From positions 496,001-560,000 of the forward strand of contig NZ_CP041745.1 of the NCBI RefSeq assembly GCF_007556815.1: 64,000 nucleotides of DNA, read 5' to 3'. Positions 43,640 through 53,911 of the stretch are shown one piece after another (the first letter of the stretch is position 1; the number at the start of each line of letters is the position of its first letter). The translations under genes were made by a program, and so were the position numbers. A model generated the notes under the pieces. It did not search any database, had not been told where the DNA came from, and was given only the letters and a program-made list of their open reading frames with translations. The stretch is from Paraburkholderia megapolitana (lineage in GTDB: Bacteria > Pseudomonadota > Gammaproteobacteria > Burkholderiales > Burkholderiaceae).

Positions 43640-44656
43640 ATGCAAGCTAGAGAAAACCTCGCGCAACAGGCCGCCGCAAGCGCGACCGAAGCGCTGATTC
43701 CGCAGGGCAACGACCGGCAGAAGTGGTGGCAACACGTCACCGAGTACAGCCTGATCGTCATCTTCGCGCTGATGTTCATCACGATGTCGCTGACCGTCGA
43801 TCACTTCTTCTCGATCGAAAACATGCTCGGCCTCGCGCTGTCGATTTCGCAGATCGGTATGGTTGCCTGCACGATGATGTTCTGTCTCGCATCGCGTGAC
43901 TTCGATCTGTCGGTGGGCTCGACCGTTGCGTTTGCTGGTGTGTTGTGCGCGATGGTGCTCAACGCGACCGGCAATACGTTTATCGCGATCATTGCGGCGG
44001 TCGCGGCGGGTGCTGTGATCGGTTTCGTGAACGGCGCGGTGATTGCGTATCTGCGCATCAACGCGCTGATCACGACGCTCGCGACGATGGAAATCGTGCG
44101 CGGCTTCGGCTTCATCGTGTCGCACGGCCAGGCGGTCGGCGTGTCGTCGGATACGTTTATCGCGCTCGGCGGCCTGACGATGTTCGGCGTGTCGCTGCCG
44201 ATCTGGGTCACGCTGCTGTGCTTCATCGTGTTCGGCGTGATGCTGAACCAGACCGTGTACGGCCGTAATACGCTCGCGATCGGCGGTAATCCGGAGGCAT
44301 CGCGCCTGGCCGGTATCAACGTCGAGCGCACACGCGTCTACATCTTCCTCGTGCAGGGCGCGGTGACCGCGCTGGCCGGTGTGATTCTCGCTTCGCGTAT
44401 TACGTCGGGGCAGCCGAACGCCGCCGAAGGCTTCGAGTTGAACGTGATTTCGGCGTGTGTGCTGGGCGGCGTGTCACTGCTCGGCGGGCGTGCGACGATC
44501 TCGGGTGTCGTGATCGGCGTGCTGATCATGGGCACGGTCGAGAACGTGATGAACCTGATGAACATCGACGCGTTCTACCAGTACCTGGTGCGCGGTGCGA
44601 TCCTGCTGGCCGCCGTGTTGCTCGACCAGTTGAAGAACCGCGGCTCGCGCGACTAA
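43640..44656 (+). CDS. araH: Sugar ABC transporter permease, AraH-type
   Basis: A 338-residue membrane permease with about ten hydrophobic segments. Typical family stretches: CLASRDFDLSVGSTVAFAGV, VNGAVIAYLRINALITTLATMEIVRG (a permease-family loop), GGNPEASRLAGINVERTRVYIF and GVSLLGGRATISGVVIGVLIMGTVENVMNL. A strong GGGAGGAG site precedes the ATG. It completes the AraFGH importer. Confidence 0.94.
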   Translation: MQARENLAQQAAASATEALIPQGNDRQKWWQHVTEYSLIVIFALMFITMSLTVDHFFSIENMLGLALSISQIGMVACTMMFCLASRDFDLSVGSTVAFAGVLCAMVLNATGNTFIAIIAAVAAGAVIGFVNGAVIAYLRINALITTLATMEIVRGFGFIVSHGQAVGVSSDTFIALGGLTMFGVSLPIWVTLLCFIVFGVMLNQTVYGRNTLAIGGNPEASRLAGINVERTRVYIFLVQGAVTALAGVILASRITSGQPNAAEGFELNVISACVLGGVSLLGGRATISGVVIGVLIMGTVENVMNLMNIDAFYQYLVRGAILLAAVLLDQLKNRGSRD

Positions 44657-44690
44657 GATTCATTCCCAAAGCTTACGAAGGAACCGAACG

Positions 44691-45491
44691 ATGTCTTCTC
44701 CGGCTAATGCAACCGCCCGTCAGGCCGACGACCTGTACGCGCGCTATCCGAGCCTCGTCGATCGCACGGTGTTGATCACCGGCGGCGCGACCGGCATTGG
44801 CGAATCGTTCGTCGAGCATTTCGTCGCGCAGGGCGCGCGCGTCGCGTTCTTCGATATCGATGCGGGTGCCGGCGAAGCACTGGCCGACCGGCTCGGCGAT
44901 GCGCGTCACAAGCCGCTGTTCCTGACGTGCGACCTGACCGATATCGATGCCTTGAGAAAAGGCATCGCCGACGTGAAGGCGGCGCTCGGCCCGATCGCGG
45001 TGCTCGTCAATAACGCGGCCAACGATCGTCGTCATACGGTCGCCGAAGTCACGCCCGAATCGTTCGATGCGGGCATCGCCGTGAACATCCGCCATCAGTT
45101 CTTCGCGGCGCAAGCTGTGATCGAAGACATGAAGGCTGCGCACAGCGGCGCGATCATCAATCTCGGCTCGATCAGCTGGATGCTGAAGAACGGCGGTTAC
45201 CCGGTGTACGTGATGTCGAAATCGGCGGTGCAGGGGCTCACGCGTGGACTCGCGCGTGATCTCGGACCGTACGGTATTCGCGTGAATTCGCTGGTGCCGG
45301 GCTGGGTGATGACGGAGAAACAGAAGCGTCTGTGGCTCGATGACACCGGGCGTCGCGCGATCAAGGAAGGCCAGTGCATCGACGCTGAACTGCTGCCCGC
45401 CGATCTCGCGCGCATGGCGCTGTTCCTCGCCGCCGACGACAGCCGCATGATCACCGCGCAGGACGTGATCGTCGATGGAGGCTGGGCGTGA
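44691..45491 (+). CDS. SDR-family aldose 1-dehydrogenase candidate (second)
   Basis: A 266-residue short-chain dehydrogenase. NAD(P) motif TGGATGIG at about residues 30-37, NNAA at about 107-110, catalytic Ser in NLGSISWM and Tyr/Lys in YVMSKSA; GIRVNSLVPGWVMT follows. Its position directly before the SMP-30 lactonase, with overlapping GTGA, makes it the better candidate for C1 oxidation of the aldose to a lactone, like galactose or arabinose 1-dehydrogenase. AAGGAA precedes the ATG. Confidence 0.88.
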   Translation: MSSPANATARQADDLYARYPSLVDRTVLITGGATGIGESFVEHFVAQGARVAFFDIDAGAGEALADRLGDARHKPLFLTCDLTDIDALRKGIADVKAALGPIAVLVNNAANDRRHTVAEVTPESFDAGIAVNIRHQFFAAQAVIEDMKAAHSGAIINLGSISWMLKNGGYPVYVMSKSAVQGLTRGLARDLGPYGIRVNSLVPGWVMTEKQKRLWLDDTGRRAIKEGQCIDAELLPADLARMALFLAADDSRMITAQDVIVDGGWA

Positions 45492-46444
45492 GCGCAACGG
45501 CGCATACGTATCGCGCGGCGCTGCTCGTCGACGCGAAATGCACGCTCGGTGAGGGTGCGACGTGGTGTGCGCGCAGCGGTCGCTTCTACTGGACCGATAT
45601 CGAAGGCGCGCGACTGTGGCGCTACGATCCGCGCGACGGCAGCAGCACGTCGTGGTCGATGCCCGAGCGGCTTGCCACCTTCGCGTTGTGTGCCGATGAG
45701 CATGTGCTGCTGCTCGGCCTCGCTACGCATCTTGCGTTCTTCGATCTCGTCAGCGGCGAGATTCAACATATCGTTGACGTCGAGCCGGGAACGAACACGC
45801 GCGTGAACGACGGTCGTTGCGATCGTCAGGGGCGCTTCGTGTTCGGCACGAAAGACGAGAGCACACCGGTGCGACCGGTAGGCGGTTTCTACCGGCTGAA
45901 TCACGATTTAACGCTGGAGCGTTTGCCGTTGCCCGCGCCGGCGATCTCGAACAGCATCGCGTTCAGTCCGGACGGCGCGACGATGTACTACTGCGATTCG
46001 CCGACCCGCGAGATTCGCACGTGCCGTTACAGCGCGCAGGGCCAGGTGTCGCACGATCATGTATTCGTGCGCTTGAGCGATATGACGGGCGAGCCTGATG
46101 GCTCTACGGTCGATAGCGACGGCGGTTTGTGGAATGCGCAGTGGGGCGGTAGCCGGGTTGTGCGCTACGACGCGCACGGTGTCGAAACCGCACGCGTTGC
46201 CGTGCCGACCGTGCAACCGAGTTGCGTTGCGTTCGGCGGTCCGCGGCTCGGCACGCTGTATATCACCAGTGCGCGCATCGGTCTCGATGCCGCAGCGCTC
46301 GCTGTCGATTCGCGGGCCGGTGGCGTATTCGTCGCAACACCTGCGCGACGCGGCTTGCCGGACGCAGTTTTTCGGGGACGCCCGCGCAGTGCGTTTGGCG
46401 CGGCACGTGGACGTCGCCGCAGTAACGTGTCGTTCTCCGGGTAG
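45488..46444 (+). CDS. SMP-30/gluconolaconase-family sugar lactonase
   Basis: A 318-residue six-bladed beta-propeller lactonase of the SMP-30/regucalcin family that opens aldonolactones. Metal and substrate residues are in CTLGEGATW (conserved Glu), TNTRVNDGRCDRQGRFVFGTK (Asn and Asp), ISNSIAFSPDG and EPDGSTVDSDGGLWNAQWGGSRV. A GTG start overlaps the upstream SDR stop. The C-terminus runs about 19 Arg/Ser-rich residues past the point where relatives usually end (GLPDAVF-R-G), and one extra G in the run near 46375 would give a different end, so a small frame error is possible. Confidence 0.88.
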   Translation: MSATAHTYRAALLVDAKCTLGEGATWCARSGRFYWTDIEGARLWRYDPRDGSSTSWSMPERLATFALCADEHVLLLGLATHLAFFDLVSGEIQHIVDVEPGTNTRVNDGRCDRQGRFVFGTKDESTPVRPVGGFYRLNHDLTLERLPLPAPAISNSIAFSPDGATMYYCDSPTREIRTCRYSAQGQVSHDHVFVRLSDMTGEPDGSTVDSDGGLWNAQWGGSRVVRYDAHGVETARVAVPTVQPSCVAFGGPRLGTLYITSARIGLDAAALAVDSRAGGVFVATPARRGLPDAVFRGRPRSAFGAARGRRRSNVSFSG

Positions 46445-46577
46445 TACGAGTACGGTAGTACGTTTCGTAGCAGCGCACGCAGTACAGACCTGAAGAGGCG
46501 GCAACGTAGACGAGCCGCCCGCAGACGCAGCCGTCGTCGACGGTTGCCGTGTTCTACGCCTCTCGATGGAGCCTGAT

Positions 46578-47657
46578 ATGACAGTCGCGAATCCTGCCGG
46601 CCCGTCTACTTCACCGTCGTCGCGGCTGCGTCGCGCGCGGCTCGCGTCTACTTCACATCCGGTGCTTCCCGGACCCAGCACGTCGGCGGTCGCGATCGGC
46701 GCTGGCATCGAGAGCGATATCGCGGGCGTGACGCTGGCCAATGCGCATCTGCGTCTCGATGTCGCGCCGCTACTTGGCGGCGGCGTGACGCGCTTCGACT
46801 GGCGCAGCGACGGCAACTCCGTGCCGATCTTTCGCCGTTGCCGGCACGTCACCGCCGACACCGATCCCAACGAACTCGCCTGCTATCCGCTGCTGCCGTT
46901 TTCGAATCGGCTGGGCGGCGGACGCTTCAGCGTGGCAGGGCGCGTGATCGACGTGCCGCGCAATCGCGCGGCCGAAGCGCTGCCGATTCACGGCGACGGC
47001 TGGCTCGCGCAGTGGCAGGTCGATGCAGCGAGCGACGAAAGCGTGCGGCTGACGCTCGACCGCAGCGACGGCAAGCCGTACGCCTATCGCGCGGTACAAA
47101 CCTATACGCTCGAAGGCTCGACGCTCGCGATCGCGCTGGAAATCGAAAACGTCGGACGCGATGCGTTGCCGTTCGGTCTCGGCATCCATCCGTTTCTCGT
47201 GCGCGATGACGATACGGTGTTGTCGGCTGCGGCAGGGGGGCTCTGGCTATCCGGCGACGACTGGCTCCCCGTGCGCCACGTACCGGTGCCGCCTGCGTGG
47301 CAGTTCGGCGTCGCGTATCCGCTACCCGGTGCGGTCGTCAATCATGCTTTCACGGGCTGGAGCGGTCAGGCGACTGTTGCATGGCCGAAGCGGCGGCTGT
47401 CGCTGACAGTGGCGGCGAATACCGATTACTACGTGCTGTACACGCCGCCCGGCGAGACGTTCTTCTGCTTCGAACCGGTCGATCATCCGATCAATGCAGC
47501 CAACTTGCCAGGTGGCGCAACCGAGCATGGCATGACCCTGCTCGCACGCGGCGCACGACTCAGGCGCGAGTTCCGCTTTACGGTTGAGCCGATCGGATTA
47601 CGCGCGACGGCGACGGCCGGCGGTCGCGCGAAGCGGCAAGCGCACACGGACAACTGA
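46578..47657 (+). CDS. Aldose 1-epimerase (mutarotase-like)
   Basis: A 359-residue galactose-mutarotase-fold enzyme. Family positions: YPLLPFSNRLGGGRF, LPIHGDGWL (catalytic His), FGLGIHPFLV (second His) and ETFFCFEPVDHPINA (catalytic Glu). It would speed anomer interconversion so that the C1 dehydrogenase sees its preferred form. The first 45 residues are Ser/Pro/Ala-rich and outside the fold. GGAG six bases before ATG 46578 favours this start over the ATG 12 bases upstream. Last gene of the aldose cluster. Confidence 0.88.
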   Translation: MTVANPAGPSTSPSSRLRRARLASTSHPVLPGPSTSAVAIGAGIESDIAGVTLANAHLRLDVAPLLGGGVTRFDWRSDGNSVPIFRRCRHVTADTDPNELACYPLLPFSNRLGGGRFSVAGRVIDVPRNRAAEALPIHGDGWLAQWQVDAASDESVRLTLDRSDGKPYAYRAVQTYTLEGSTLAIALEIENVGRDALPFGLGIHPFLVRDDDTVLSAAAGGLWLSGDDWLPVRHVPVPPAWQFGVAYPLPGAVVNHAFTGWSGQATVAWPKRRLSLTVAANTDYYVLYTPPGETFFCFEPVDHPINAANLPGGATEHGMTLLARGARLRREFRFTVEPIGLRATATAGGRAKRQAHTDN

Positions 47658-47753
47658 CAGCTCGCAGTTAACGCGCGCCGCATCTTCGCTGGGCCGCGAC
47701 GCGGGCCGGGTAAAATACAGCCCCTACCCGTCATTCCGCCGCGAGCCCTCCCC

Positions 47754-48569
47754 ATGCCTTCTTTCATCCAGACGCTCAACGACGCTTGGCAGCGCACGAA
47801 TTCGCTGCTGTGCGTCGGTCTCGATCCCGATCCCGCGAAGTTTCCCGGCGCGCTCGCGAACCGGGCCGATGCGATCTTCGATTTCTGCCGCGCGATCGTC
47901 GACGCGACTGCGCCTTACGCTTCGTCGTTCAAACCGCAGATCGCCTATTTCTCGGCACATCGTGCCGAAGATCAACTCGAACAACTGATCGCGCACATTC
48001 ACGCGCATCATCCGGGCTTGCCGGTTGTGCTCGACGCGAAGCGCGGCGATATCGGCAGCACCGCTGAGCAGTACGCACGCGAAGTCTTCGAGCGTTACGG
48101 CGCGGACGCGGTCACGGTGAATCCGTACATGGGTTTCGATTCGATCGAGCCGTATCTTGAGCATGACGGTAAGGGTGTGATCGTGTTGTGCCGCACATCG
48201 AATGCGGGCGGCTCCGATCTGCAGTTTCTCGACACGGCGGGGCGCCCGCTGTATCAGGTGGTCGCGCAGCTTGCGGCAGAGAAGTGGAACGCTAGCGGGC
48301 AGCTTGGGCTGGTAGTCGGCGCGACGTTCCCGAAGGAAATCGAAGTCGTGCGTGGGATTGTCGGCGATATGCCGCTGCTGATTCCCGGCATCGGCGCGCA
48401 AGGCGGCGATGTGGAAGCGACCGTGCGCGCAGGGCGCACCGCGTCGGGGGCGGGGATGCTGATCAACTCGTCGCGCGCAATCATCTATGCGGGCAAGGGC
48501 GACGATTTTGCGCAGGCTGCTGCGGCTGCCGCGCAACTGACGCGCGATACGATCAACGCATCGCGCTGA
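47754..48569 (+). CDS. pyrF: Orotidine 5'-phosphate decarboxylase, type 2
   Basis: A 271-residue enzyme of pyrimidine synthesis that decarboxylates OMP to UMP. It is the longer type 2 form found in Burkholderiaceae, mycobacteria and myxobacteria. Key parts: [33 protein letters not shown], the catalytic [16 protein letters not shown] (Lys and Asp pair), [10 protein letters not shown], and the phosphate-binding PGIGAQGGD near the C-terminus. Monocistronic by appearance, just after the aldose cluster. Confidence 0.95.
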   Translation: MPSFIQTLNDAWQRTNSLLCVGLDPDPAKFPGALANRADAIFDFCRAIVDATAPYASSFKPQIAYFSAHRAEDQLEQLIAHIHAHHPGLPVVLDAKRGDIGSTAEQYAREVFERYGADAVTVNPYMGFDSIEPYLEHDGKGVIVLCRTSNAGGSDLQFLDTAGRPLYQVVAQLAAEKWNASGQLGLVVGATFPKEIEVVRGIVGDMPLLIPGIGAQGGDVEATVRAGRTASGAGMLINSSRAIIYAGKGDDFAQAAAAAAQLTRDTINASR

Positions 48570-48675
48570 AGCGGTACATCGGGTTACGCGTCGGCTATGC
48601 GGCTGGCGCGGCCGATTCCCGCGCAGATGCCCTGCGTTAAAGCTCAGCGCAACGGCTCAGCGTTACAACCAAGCG

Positions 48676-49182
48676 TTAACGCGGCCCAAGCCGCGCGATG
48701 AGCGCATCGTGCTGTGGCCACGCCTGCCGCAGCGCTTCTGCATCGGCCAGTTCGAACTCACTGAACTCGAACCCAGGCGCCACCGTACAACCGACGAGCG
48801 CAAAGCTCGCCGGATCCACGCATTCCGCGGCAAACCACAACCCAGCCGGCACCACTGCCTGAAACACCGTGTCCGGATGCGTCAGCGCATTGCCGAGCCG
48901 ATGCGTGGTGAGCTGTCCGGCGTTATCGAGTACATGCACGTCGAGCGGTTCGCCGGCATAGAAATGCCAGACTTCGTCGGAGCGAATGCGGTGCCACGAG
49001 GAATGGGCGCCGTCGCATAGCAGGTAGTAGATCGCCGTCGATGCCGAGCGCCGCTCGTTTGAGCCTTCGCGATGCACGCCGTCTGCGGCCCGATAGGTTT
49101 CGCTGAAGAAGCCGCCTTCCGGATGCGGCTTCAGGTCGAAGCGGCGGATCAAGGCGTGTCGGTCGAGATCGTTGGTCTGCAT
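48676..49182 (-). CDS. Cupin-superfamily DUF985 protein
   Basis: A 168-residue cupin of the DUF985 family. Typical segments: FDLKPHPEGGFFSETYRA at residues 13-30, AIYYLLCDGAHSSWHRIRSDEVWHFYAGEPLDVHVLD (cupin strand with His and Glu) and QAVVPAGLWFAAECV. Biochemical role unknown; relatives are sometimes called anti-sigma-factor-like or sugar-epimerase-like without proof. The start is MQTNDLDRHAL; the 21 codons upstream are unlike the family. Confidence 0.85.
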   Translation of the reverse strand: MQTNDLDRHALIRRFDLKPHPEGGFFSETYRAADGVHREGSNERRSASTAIYYLLCDGAHSSWHRIRSDEVWHFYAGEPLDVHVLDNAGQLTTHRLGNALTHPDTVFQAVVPAGLWFAAECVDPASFALVGCTVAPGFEFSEFELADAEALRQAWPQHDALIARLGPR

Positions 49183-49272
49183 GGGAGTCGTGAGAGAGGC
49201 CAAGGTGGCGGCCCGCAGCAAGGGCCGGCGGAAGTCACACAACAAGAATACTAAGAGACGACGAGCGGCGCT

Positions 49273-49773
49273 TCAGCGTTCCTGCTCGTCGAGCAGCGCA
49301 AGCACGCCACGCAACGCATGCGCGGCAGCCTGCACGCGGATCTGCTCGCGACCGCCCTTGAACACGACGGTTTCGACGGCGGTATGCAGACGGTTGCTCC
49401 AGCCGAACGACACCATCCCGACCGGCTTCGTTTCCGTACCGCCGCCCGGCCCGGCGACGCCGGTAATCGATAGCGCGACCTGCGCGCGGCTGTTGCGCAG
49501 CGCACCCTCCGCCATCGCACGCGCAACCGGCTCGCTGACTGCACCATGACGGTCGATCAGCTCGGCCGGCACGCCGATCATTTCGCTCTTCGCCTGGTTC
49601 GAATAGGTGACGAAGCCGCGCTCGAACCAGCCGCTGCTGCCGGAAATATCGGTGATCGCGGTGGCCACCATGCCGCCGGTGCAGGATTCAGCGGTGGTGA
49701 GCATCAGGCGCCCGTCGCGCAGCCGGTTGCCGACGCGGATGGCGAGCTGATGGACGACGGAATCGGTAGGCAT
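49273..49773 (-). CDS. pncC: Nicotinamide-nucleotide amidohydrolase (CinA C-terminal family)
   Basis: A 166-residue CinA-C protein that hydrolyses NMN to nicotinate mononucleotide, salvaging NAD precursors. It is the stand-alone form without the N-terminal CinA domain. Signature: LTTAESCTGGMVATAITDISGSSGWFERGFVTYSNQAKSEMIGV, then VSEPVARAMAEGAL and SITGVAGPGGGTETKPVG. Follows pgpA on the same strand by 25 bases; the group thiL-pgpA-pncC is probably one operon. Confidence 0.92.
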   Translation of the reverse strand: MPTDSVVHQLAIRVGNRLRDGRLMLTTAESCTGGMVATAITDISGSSGWFERGFVTYSNQAKSEMIGVPAELIDRHGAVSEPVARAMAEGALRNSRAQVALSITGVAGPGGGTETKPVGMVSFGWSNRLHTAVETVVFKGGREQIRVQAAAHALRGVLALLDEQER

Positions 49774-49798
49774 GCGGGGGTCCGGTAACGGGTGTCGG

Positions 49799-50356
49799 TC
49801 AGACCGACATGCGCCACAGCGCAATCACGAGCAACGTGTAGAACGCGGCGGCAAGGTCGTCGAACATGATGCCAAAACCACCTTTCAGCTTGCGGTCGAA
49901 ATAACCGATGGGCGGTGGTTTCACCATGTCGAAGAAGCGAAACACGACAAACGCCCACAACTGCCCAATGAACGTGACGGGTGTCACCATCAGTAGAACG
50001 AGCCAGAACGCGACGATTTCGTCCCAGACGACCGGCGACGGATCGTCGGTGCCGAGCCGCTTCGCGGTGAAACCGGTGATGGCGATGCCGGCGAAGAATC
50101 CGATGACGATCAGCAGGCCCCAGTCGATCACCGTCAGATAGCGACTGAACGCATCGAACGAGGCCCATGCGAACAGCGTGCCGACGGTGCCGGGCATGAT
50201 CGGCGAGAGCCCGCTGCCGAACCCGAGCGACAGGATATGCAGCGGGTGCGACAGCATGAAGCGGGAGTTCGCTCGGCGCGGTCCCGGCTTGCCGGGGTTC
50301 GGGCCGGAGCCGCCGGGGAGATCGTCGGTGGGGACGAGCGGGGGTTCAGTCTGCAT
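49799..50356 (-). CDS. pgpA: Phosphatidylglycerophosphatase A
   Basis: A 185-residue inner-membrane phosphatase that makes phosphatidylglycerol from its phosphate. Family parts: FGSGLSPIMPGTVGTLFAW, DPSPVVWDEIVAFWLVLL (metal-binding Asp/Glu), FFDMVKPPPIGYFDRKLKGGFGIMFDDLAAAFY (second acidic cluster). Several helices span the middle. The first 40 residues are polar and Pro-rich. Its start overlaps the thiL stop by 11 bases, indicating coupling. Confidence 0.94.
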   Translation of the reverse strand: MQTEPPLVPTDDLPGGSGPNPGKPGPRRANSRFMLSHPLHILSLGFGSGLSPIMPGTVGTLFAWASFDAFSRYLTVIDWGLLIVIGFFAGIAITGFTAKRLGTDDPSPVVWDEIVAFWLVLLMVTPVTFIGQLWAFVVFRFFDMVKPPPIGYFDRKLKGGFGIMFDDLAAAFYTLLVIALWRMSV

Positions 50357-51353
50357 GGAAATGATCGAAGCCTTGCAACGTCAGGGTGAGCGGTGTGCCG
50401 GTTGCGTCGCGCCAGGCGATCGCGGGCGCGGTTGCAGGTGCGCCTGCAACCGCTTGAAGAGCGGTTATTGTACCGATGCGCGTCACGGTTACGGCGGCCT
50501 CGCGGCCCGCGGCTTCAACCGCCGCGCGCGCTGCTTGCGGAGCAGTAAAGCAGAGTTCGTAGTCGTCACCACCGGCGAGCGTGCAGCGCCGCTGTATGTC
50601 GGCGGGGAACTGGCGCAATGCGGCGGAACGCGGTACGGCGTCGACATCGACGGTCGCACCGACCTGCGAGCGCTCGAGGATATGCAGCAGATCGCCGGCG
50701 AGCCCGTCGGACAGATCGAGCGCCGCGTGCGCGATGCCGCGCAACGCGAGACCGAGCGCGACACGCGGCTCGGGTCGCTCCATTGCGTGACGGAAAAGTG
50801 CGGCATCGGCGTCGTTCGTCTGCCATTCGCCACGCAACACACCCAAACCAGCGCGCGCATCGCCAAGTACGCCCGAGATCCAGATGTCATCGCCAGGCTG
50901 GGCCGCATCGCGCCGCAGCGCATGCTGAGGCGGCACCGAACCGAACACGGTCAAACACAGATTGAGCGGCCCGCCCGTGGTATCGCCGCCGATCAGCGGG
51001 CAATCGAATCGCTCGGCCAGTTCGAACAGGCCGTTGCTGAATGGCTCGAGCCACGCTTCGCTCGCTTGCGGTAGCGAGAACGCCAGCGTGAACCCCTGCG
51101 GCCGCGCACCCATCGCCGCGAGGTCCGACAGGTTGACCGCCAGCGCCTTGTGACCCAGCGCGTGCGGATCGACATCGGCGAAGAAATGGCGCCCTTCCAC
51201 CAGCATGTCCGTCGAAATTGCCAGCATCTCGCCAGCGCGCGGTGCGAGTAGCGCACAGTCGTCGCCGATGCCGAGCGGCACGTCGGCGCGCGGCGCACCA
51301 GCCGCGGCACGCCGGGCAAAGAAGCGGTCGATCAACGAAAACTCGGAGAGCAT
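50346..51353 (-). CDS. thiL: Thiamine-monophosphate kinase
   Basis: A 335-residue ATP-dependent kinase making thiamine diphosphate from thiamine monophosphate. Motifs: LGIGDDCALL (metal-binding), STDMLVEGRHF, HKALAVNLSDLAAMGARP, LIGGDTTGGP, LDLSDGLAGDL and LAGGDDYELCF. The start at ATG 51353 (MLSEFSLIDRFF) agrees with relatives; a TTG-initiated longer form is possible. Upstream of pgpA in the same unit and divergent from maeB. Confidence 0.95.
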   Translation of the reverse strand: MLSEFSLIDRFFARRAAAGAPRADVPLGIGDDCALLAPRAGEMLAISTDMLVEGRHFFADVDPHALGHKALAVNLSDLAAMGARPQGFTLAFSLPQASEAWLEPFSNGLFELAERFDCPLIGGDTTGGPLNLCLTVFGSVPPQHALRRDAAQPGDDIWISGVLGDARAGLGVLRGEWQTNDADAALFRHAMERPEPRVALGLALRGIAHAALDLSDGLAGDLLHILERSQVGATVDVDAVPRSAALRQFPADIQRRCTLAGGDDYELCFTAPQAARAAVEAAGREAAVTVTRIGTITALQAVAGAPATAPAIAWRDATGTPLTLTLQGFDHFHAD

Positions 51354-51584
51354 GGCGATGTCCGGCGTACGCGAAAGCGAAGGCAAATGCGGTTAAAAGC
51401 GCGCATGGTAGCGCGTACTGCACGGTAAAACCAGGCAAACAGCGCGGTTGCGCGGCTACTGTGGCGGTTTCTTCAGAGTTATTTCGGGTGCGGCAGTTGT
51501 ACCCTTTCCGACGGAATTGGGCCGGAGATTGGGGCTACAATGCCGTCGAATATCCATTCTAATCCGCACCTCGAAGCCCGCCTC

Positions 51585-53879
51585 ATGTCCAATCCCACCG
51601 ATAGCAAACTCCGCGAAGCCGCACTCGATTATCACGAGTTTCCCACTCCGGGAAAGATCGCGATCGCGCCGACCAAGCAGATGATCAACCAGCGCGATCT
51701 CGCGTTGGCGTATTCGCCGGGCGTCGCCTTCGCGTGTGAGGCGATCGTCGAGAATCCGCTGAACGCTGCCCGCTTCACCGCGCGCAGCAACCTGGTCGGC
51801 GTCGTGACGAACGGCACCGCGGTGCTCGGCCTCGGCAACATCGGGCCGCTCGCGTCGAAGCCGGTGATGGAAGGCAAGGCGGTGCTGTTCAAGAAGTTTG
51901 CCGGCATCGACGTGTTCGACATCGAGCTGAACGAGTCGGACCCGCACAAGCTGGTCGACGTGATCGCCGCGCTCGAACCGACGTTCGGCGGGATCAACCT
52001 TGAAGACATCAAGGCGCCCGACTGTTTCATCGTCGAGCGCGAGTGCCGCAAGCGCATGAAGATTCCGGTCTTCCACGATGACCAGCACGGCACGGCCATC
52101 GTCGTCGCGGCGGCGATCACCAACGGTCTGAAAGTGGTTCAGAAGGACATCAAGAGCGTGAAGCTGGTCGCATCGGGCGCAGGCGCTGCGTCGCTTGCGT
52201 GTCTGGACCTGCTCGTCGATCTCGGCCTGCCGATCGAAAACATTCTGGTGACCGACCTCGCTGGTGTCGTCTACAAAGGCCGCGTCGAACTGATGGACCC
52301 GGACAAGGAACGTTTCGCCCGTGAGACCGACGCGCGCACGCTCGCCGAAGCGATTGGCGGCGCGGATATTTTCCTGGGGCTGTCGGCGGGCGGTGTGCTG
52401 AAGCCGGAGATGGTCAAGGGAATGGCCGCCAGGCCGCTGATCCTCGCACTCGCGAACCCGACGCCGGAAATCCTGCCGGAACTGGCGCTCGAAGTGCGCC
52501 CGGATGCCGTGCTCGCAACGGGCCGCACGGACTATCCGAATCAGGTCAATAACGTGCTGTGTTTTCCGTTCATCTTCCGCGGTGCGCTCGATGCGGGCGC
52601 CACGACGGTGACGCGCGAGATGGAAATTGCCGCGGTGAATGCGATTGCCGAGCTGGCGCGCCAGGAGCAGAGCGATATCGTCGCGACCGCGTATGGCATT
52701 CAGGATCTGTCGTTCGGGCCGGAATACCTGATTCCAAAGCCGTTCGATCCGCGCCTGATCGTCAAGATCGCGCCGGCTGTGGCGAAAGCCGCGATGGATT
52801 CGGGCGTGGCGACCCGGCCGATCGAAGACATGGATGCGTACGAACAACATCTGCAGCAGTTCGTCTATCACAGCGGCACGACGATGAAGCCGATCTTCCA
52901 GCTCGCGCGCAGCGTCGAGCCGGAGAAGAAGCGCATCGTGTTCGCGGAAGGCGAAGAAGAGCGCGTATTGCGCGCGGTGCAGATCATCGTCGACGAGAAG
53001 CTCGCGAAGCCGATCCTGATCGGCCGTCCGTCGGTGATCGAACAACGCATGACGCGTTATGGACTGCGGCTCACAGCCGGCCAGGACTACACGGTCGTCA
53101 ACACCGATCACGACGAGCGCTATCGCGCGTACTGGCAGGAATATCACAAGATGATGGCGCGCAAGGGCATCAGCGAGCAGATGGCCAAGCTCGAAATGCG
53201 CCGCCGTACGACGCTGATCGGCTCGATGATGGTGAAGAAGGGCGAAGCCGACGGGATGATCTGCGGCACGATCAGCACGACGCATCGCCATCTGCACTTC
53301 GTCGACCAGGTGATCGGCAAGCGCGCAGGCTGCAGCGTCTACGCGGCTATGAACGCGCTGGTGCTGCCAGGCCGGCAGATCTTCCTCGTCGACACGCACG
53401 TGAACGTCGATCCGACGCCGGAACAGCTCTGCGAAATCACCATCATGGCCGCCGAAGAAGTGCGCCGCTTCGGCATCGAACCGAAGATCGCGCTGGTCTC
53501 GCATTCGAACTTCGGCACGAGCCACGCGCCGTCCGCGCAGAAAATGCGCGACACGCTGGCGTTGCTGCGCGAGCGCGCGCCGGATCTGGAAGTGGACGGC
53601 GAAATGCACGGCGACGTCGCGCTCGATGCAAACCTGCGTCGTGAAGTGCTGCCGGAATCGACGCTCGAAGGCGACGCGAACCTGCTGGTGCTGCCGAACA
53701 TCGACGCGGCAAATATCTCGTACAACCTGCTGAAGACGGCCGCCGGCAACAACATCGCAATCGGCCCGATGCTGCTCGGCGCGGCACAACCGGTGCATGT
53801 GCTGACTTCGTCGGCGACGGTCCGCCGGATCGTCAACATGACCGCACTGCTGGTCGCGGATGTGAGCGCCGCGCGCTAA
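51585..53879 (+). CDS. maeB: NADP-dependent malic enzyme with phosphotransacetylase-like domain
   Basis: A 764-residue MaeB-type enzyme: malate to pyruvate, CO2 and NADPH. The malic-enzyme half (about 1-425) has [27 protein letters not shown], the metal site in [14 protein letters not shown] and the NADP motif [14 protein letters not shown]. The C-terminal half resembles phosphotransacetylase but acts in regulation and assembly, as in E. coli MaeB. The start giving [20 protein letters not shown] fits the family; an ATG 45 bases upstream is the alternative. A terminator follows. Confidence 0.94.
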   Translation: MSNPTDSKLREAALDYHEFPTPGKIAIAPTKQMINQRDLALAYSPGVAFACEAIVENPLNAARFTARSNLVGVVTNGTAVLGLGNIGPLASKPVMEGKAVLFKKFAGIDVFDIELNESDPHKLVDVIAALEPTFGGINLEDIKAPDCFIVERECRKRMKIPVFHDDQHGTAIVVAAAITNGLKVVQKDIKSVKLVASGAGAASLACLDLLVDLGLPIENILVTDLAGVVYKGRVELMDPDKERFARETDARTLAEAIGGADIFLGLSAGGVLKPEMVKGMAARPLILALANPTPEILPELALEVRPDAVLATGRTDYPNQVNNVLCFPFIFRGALDAGATTVTREMEIAAVNAIAELARQEQSDIVATAYGIQDLSFGPEYLIPKPFDPRLIVKIAPAVAKAAMDSGVATRPIEDMDAYEQHLQQFVYHSGTTMKPIFQLARSVEPEKKRIVFAEGEEERVLRAVQIIVDEKLAKPILIGRPSVIEQRMTRYGLRLTAGQDYTVVNTDHDERYRAYWQEYHKMMARKGISEQMAKLEMRRRTTLIGSMMVKKGEADGMICGTISTTHRHLHFVDQVIGKRAGCSVYAAMNALVLPGRQIFLVDTHVNVDPTPEQLCEITIMAAEEVRRFGIEPKIALVSHSNFGTSHAPSAQKMRDTLALLRERAPDLEVDGEMHGDVALDANLRREVLPESTLEGDANLLVLPNIDAANISYNLLKTAAGNNIAIGPMLLGAAQPVHVLTSSATVRRIVNMTALLVADVSAAR

Positions 53880-53911
53880 TTTCCCGTAGAAATTTCGCCC
53901 GGATAAAAAAG

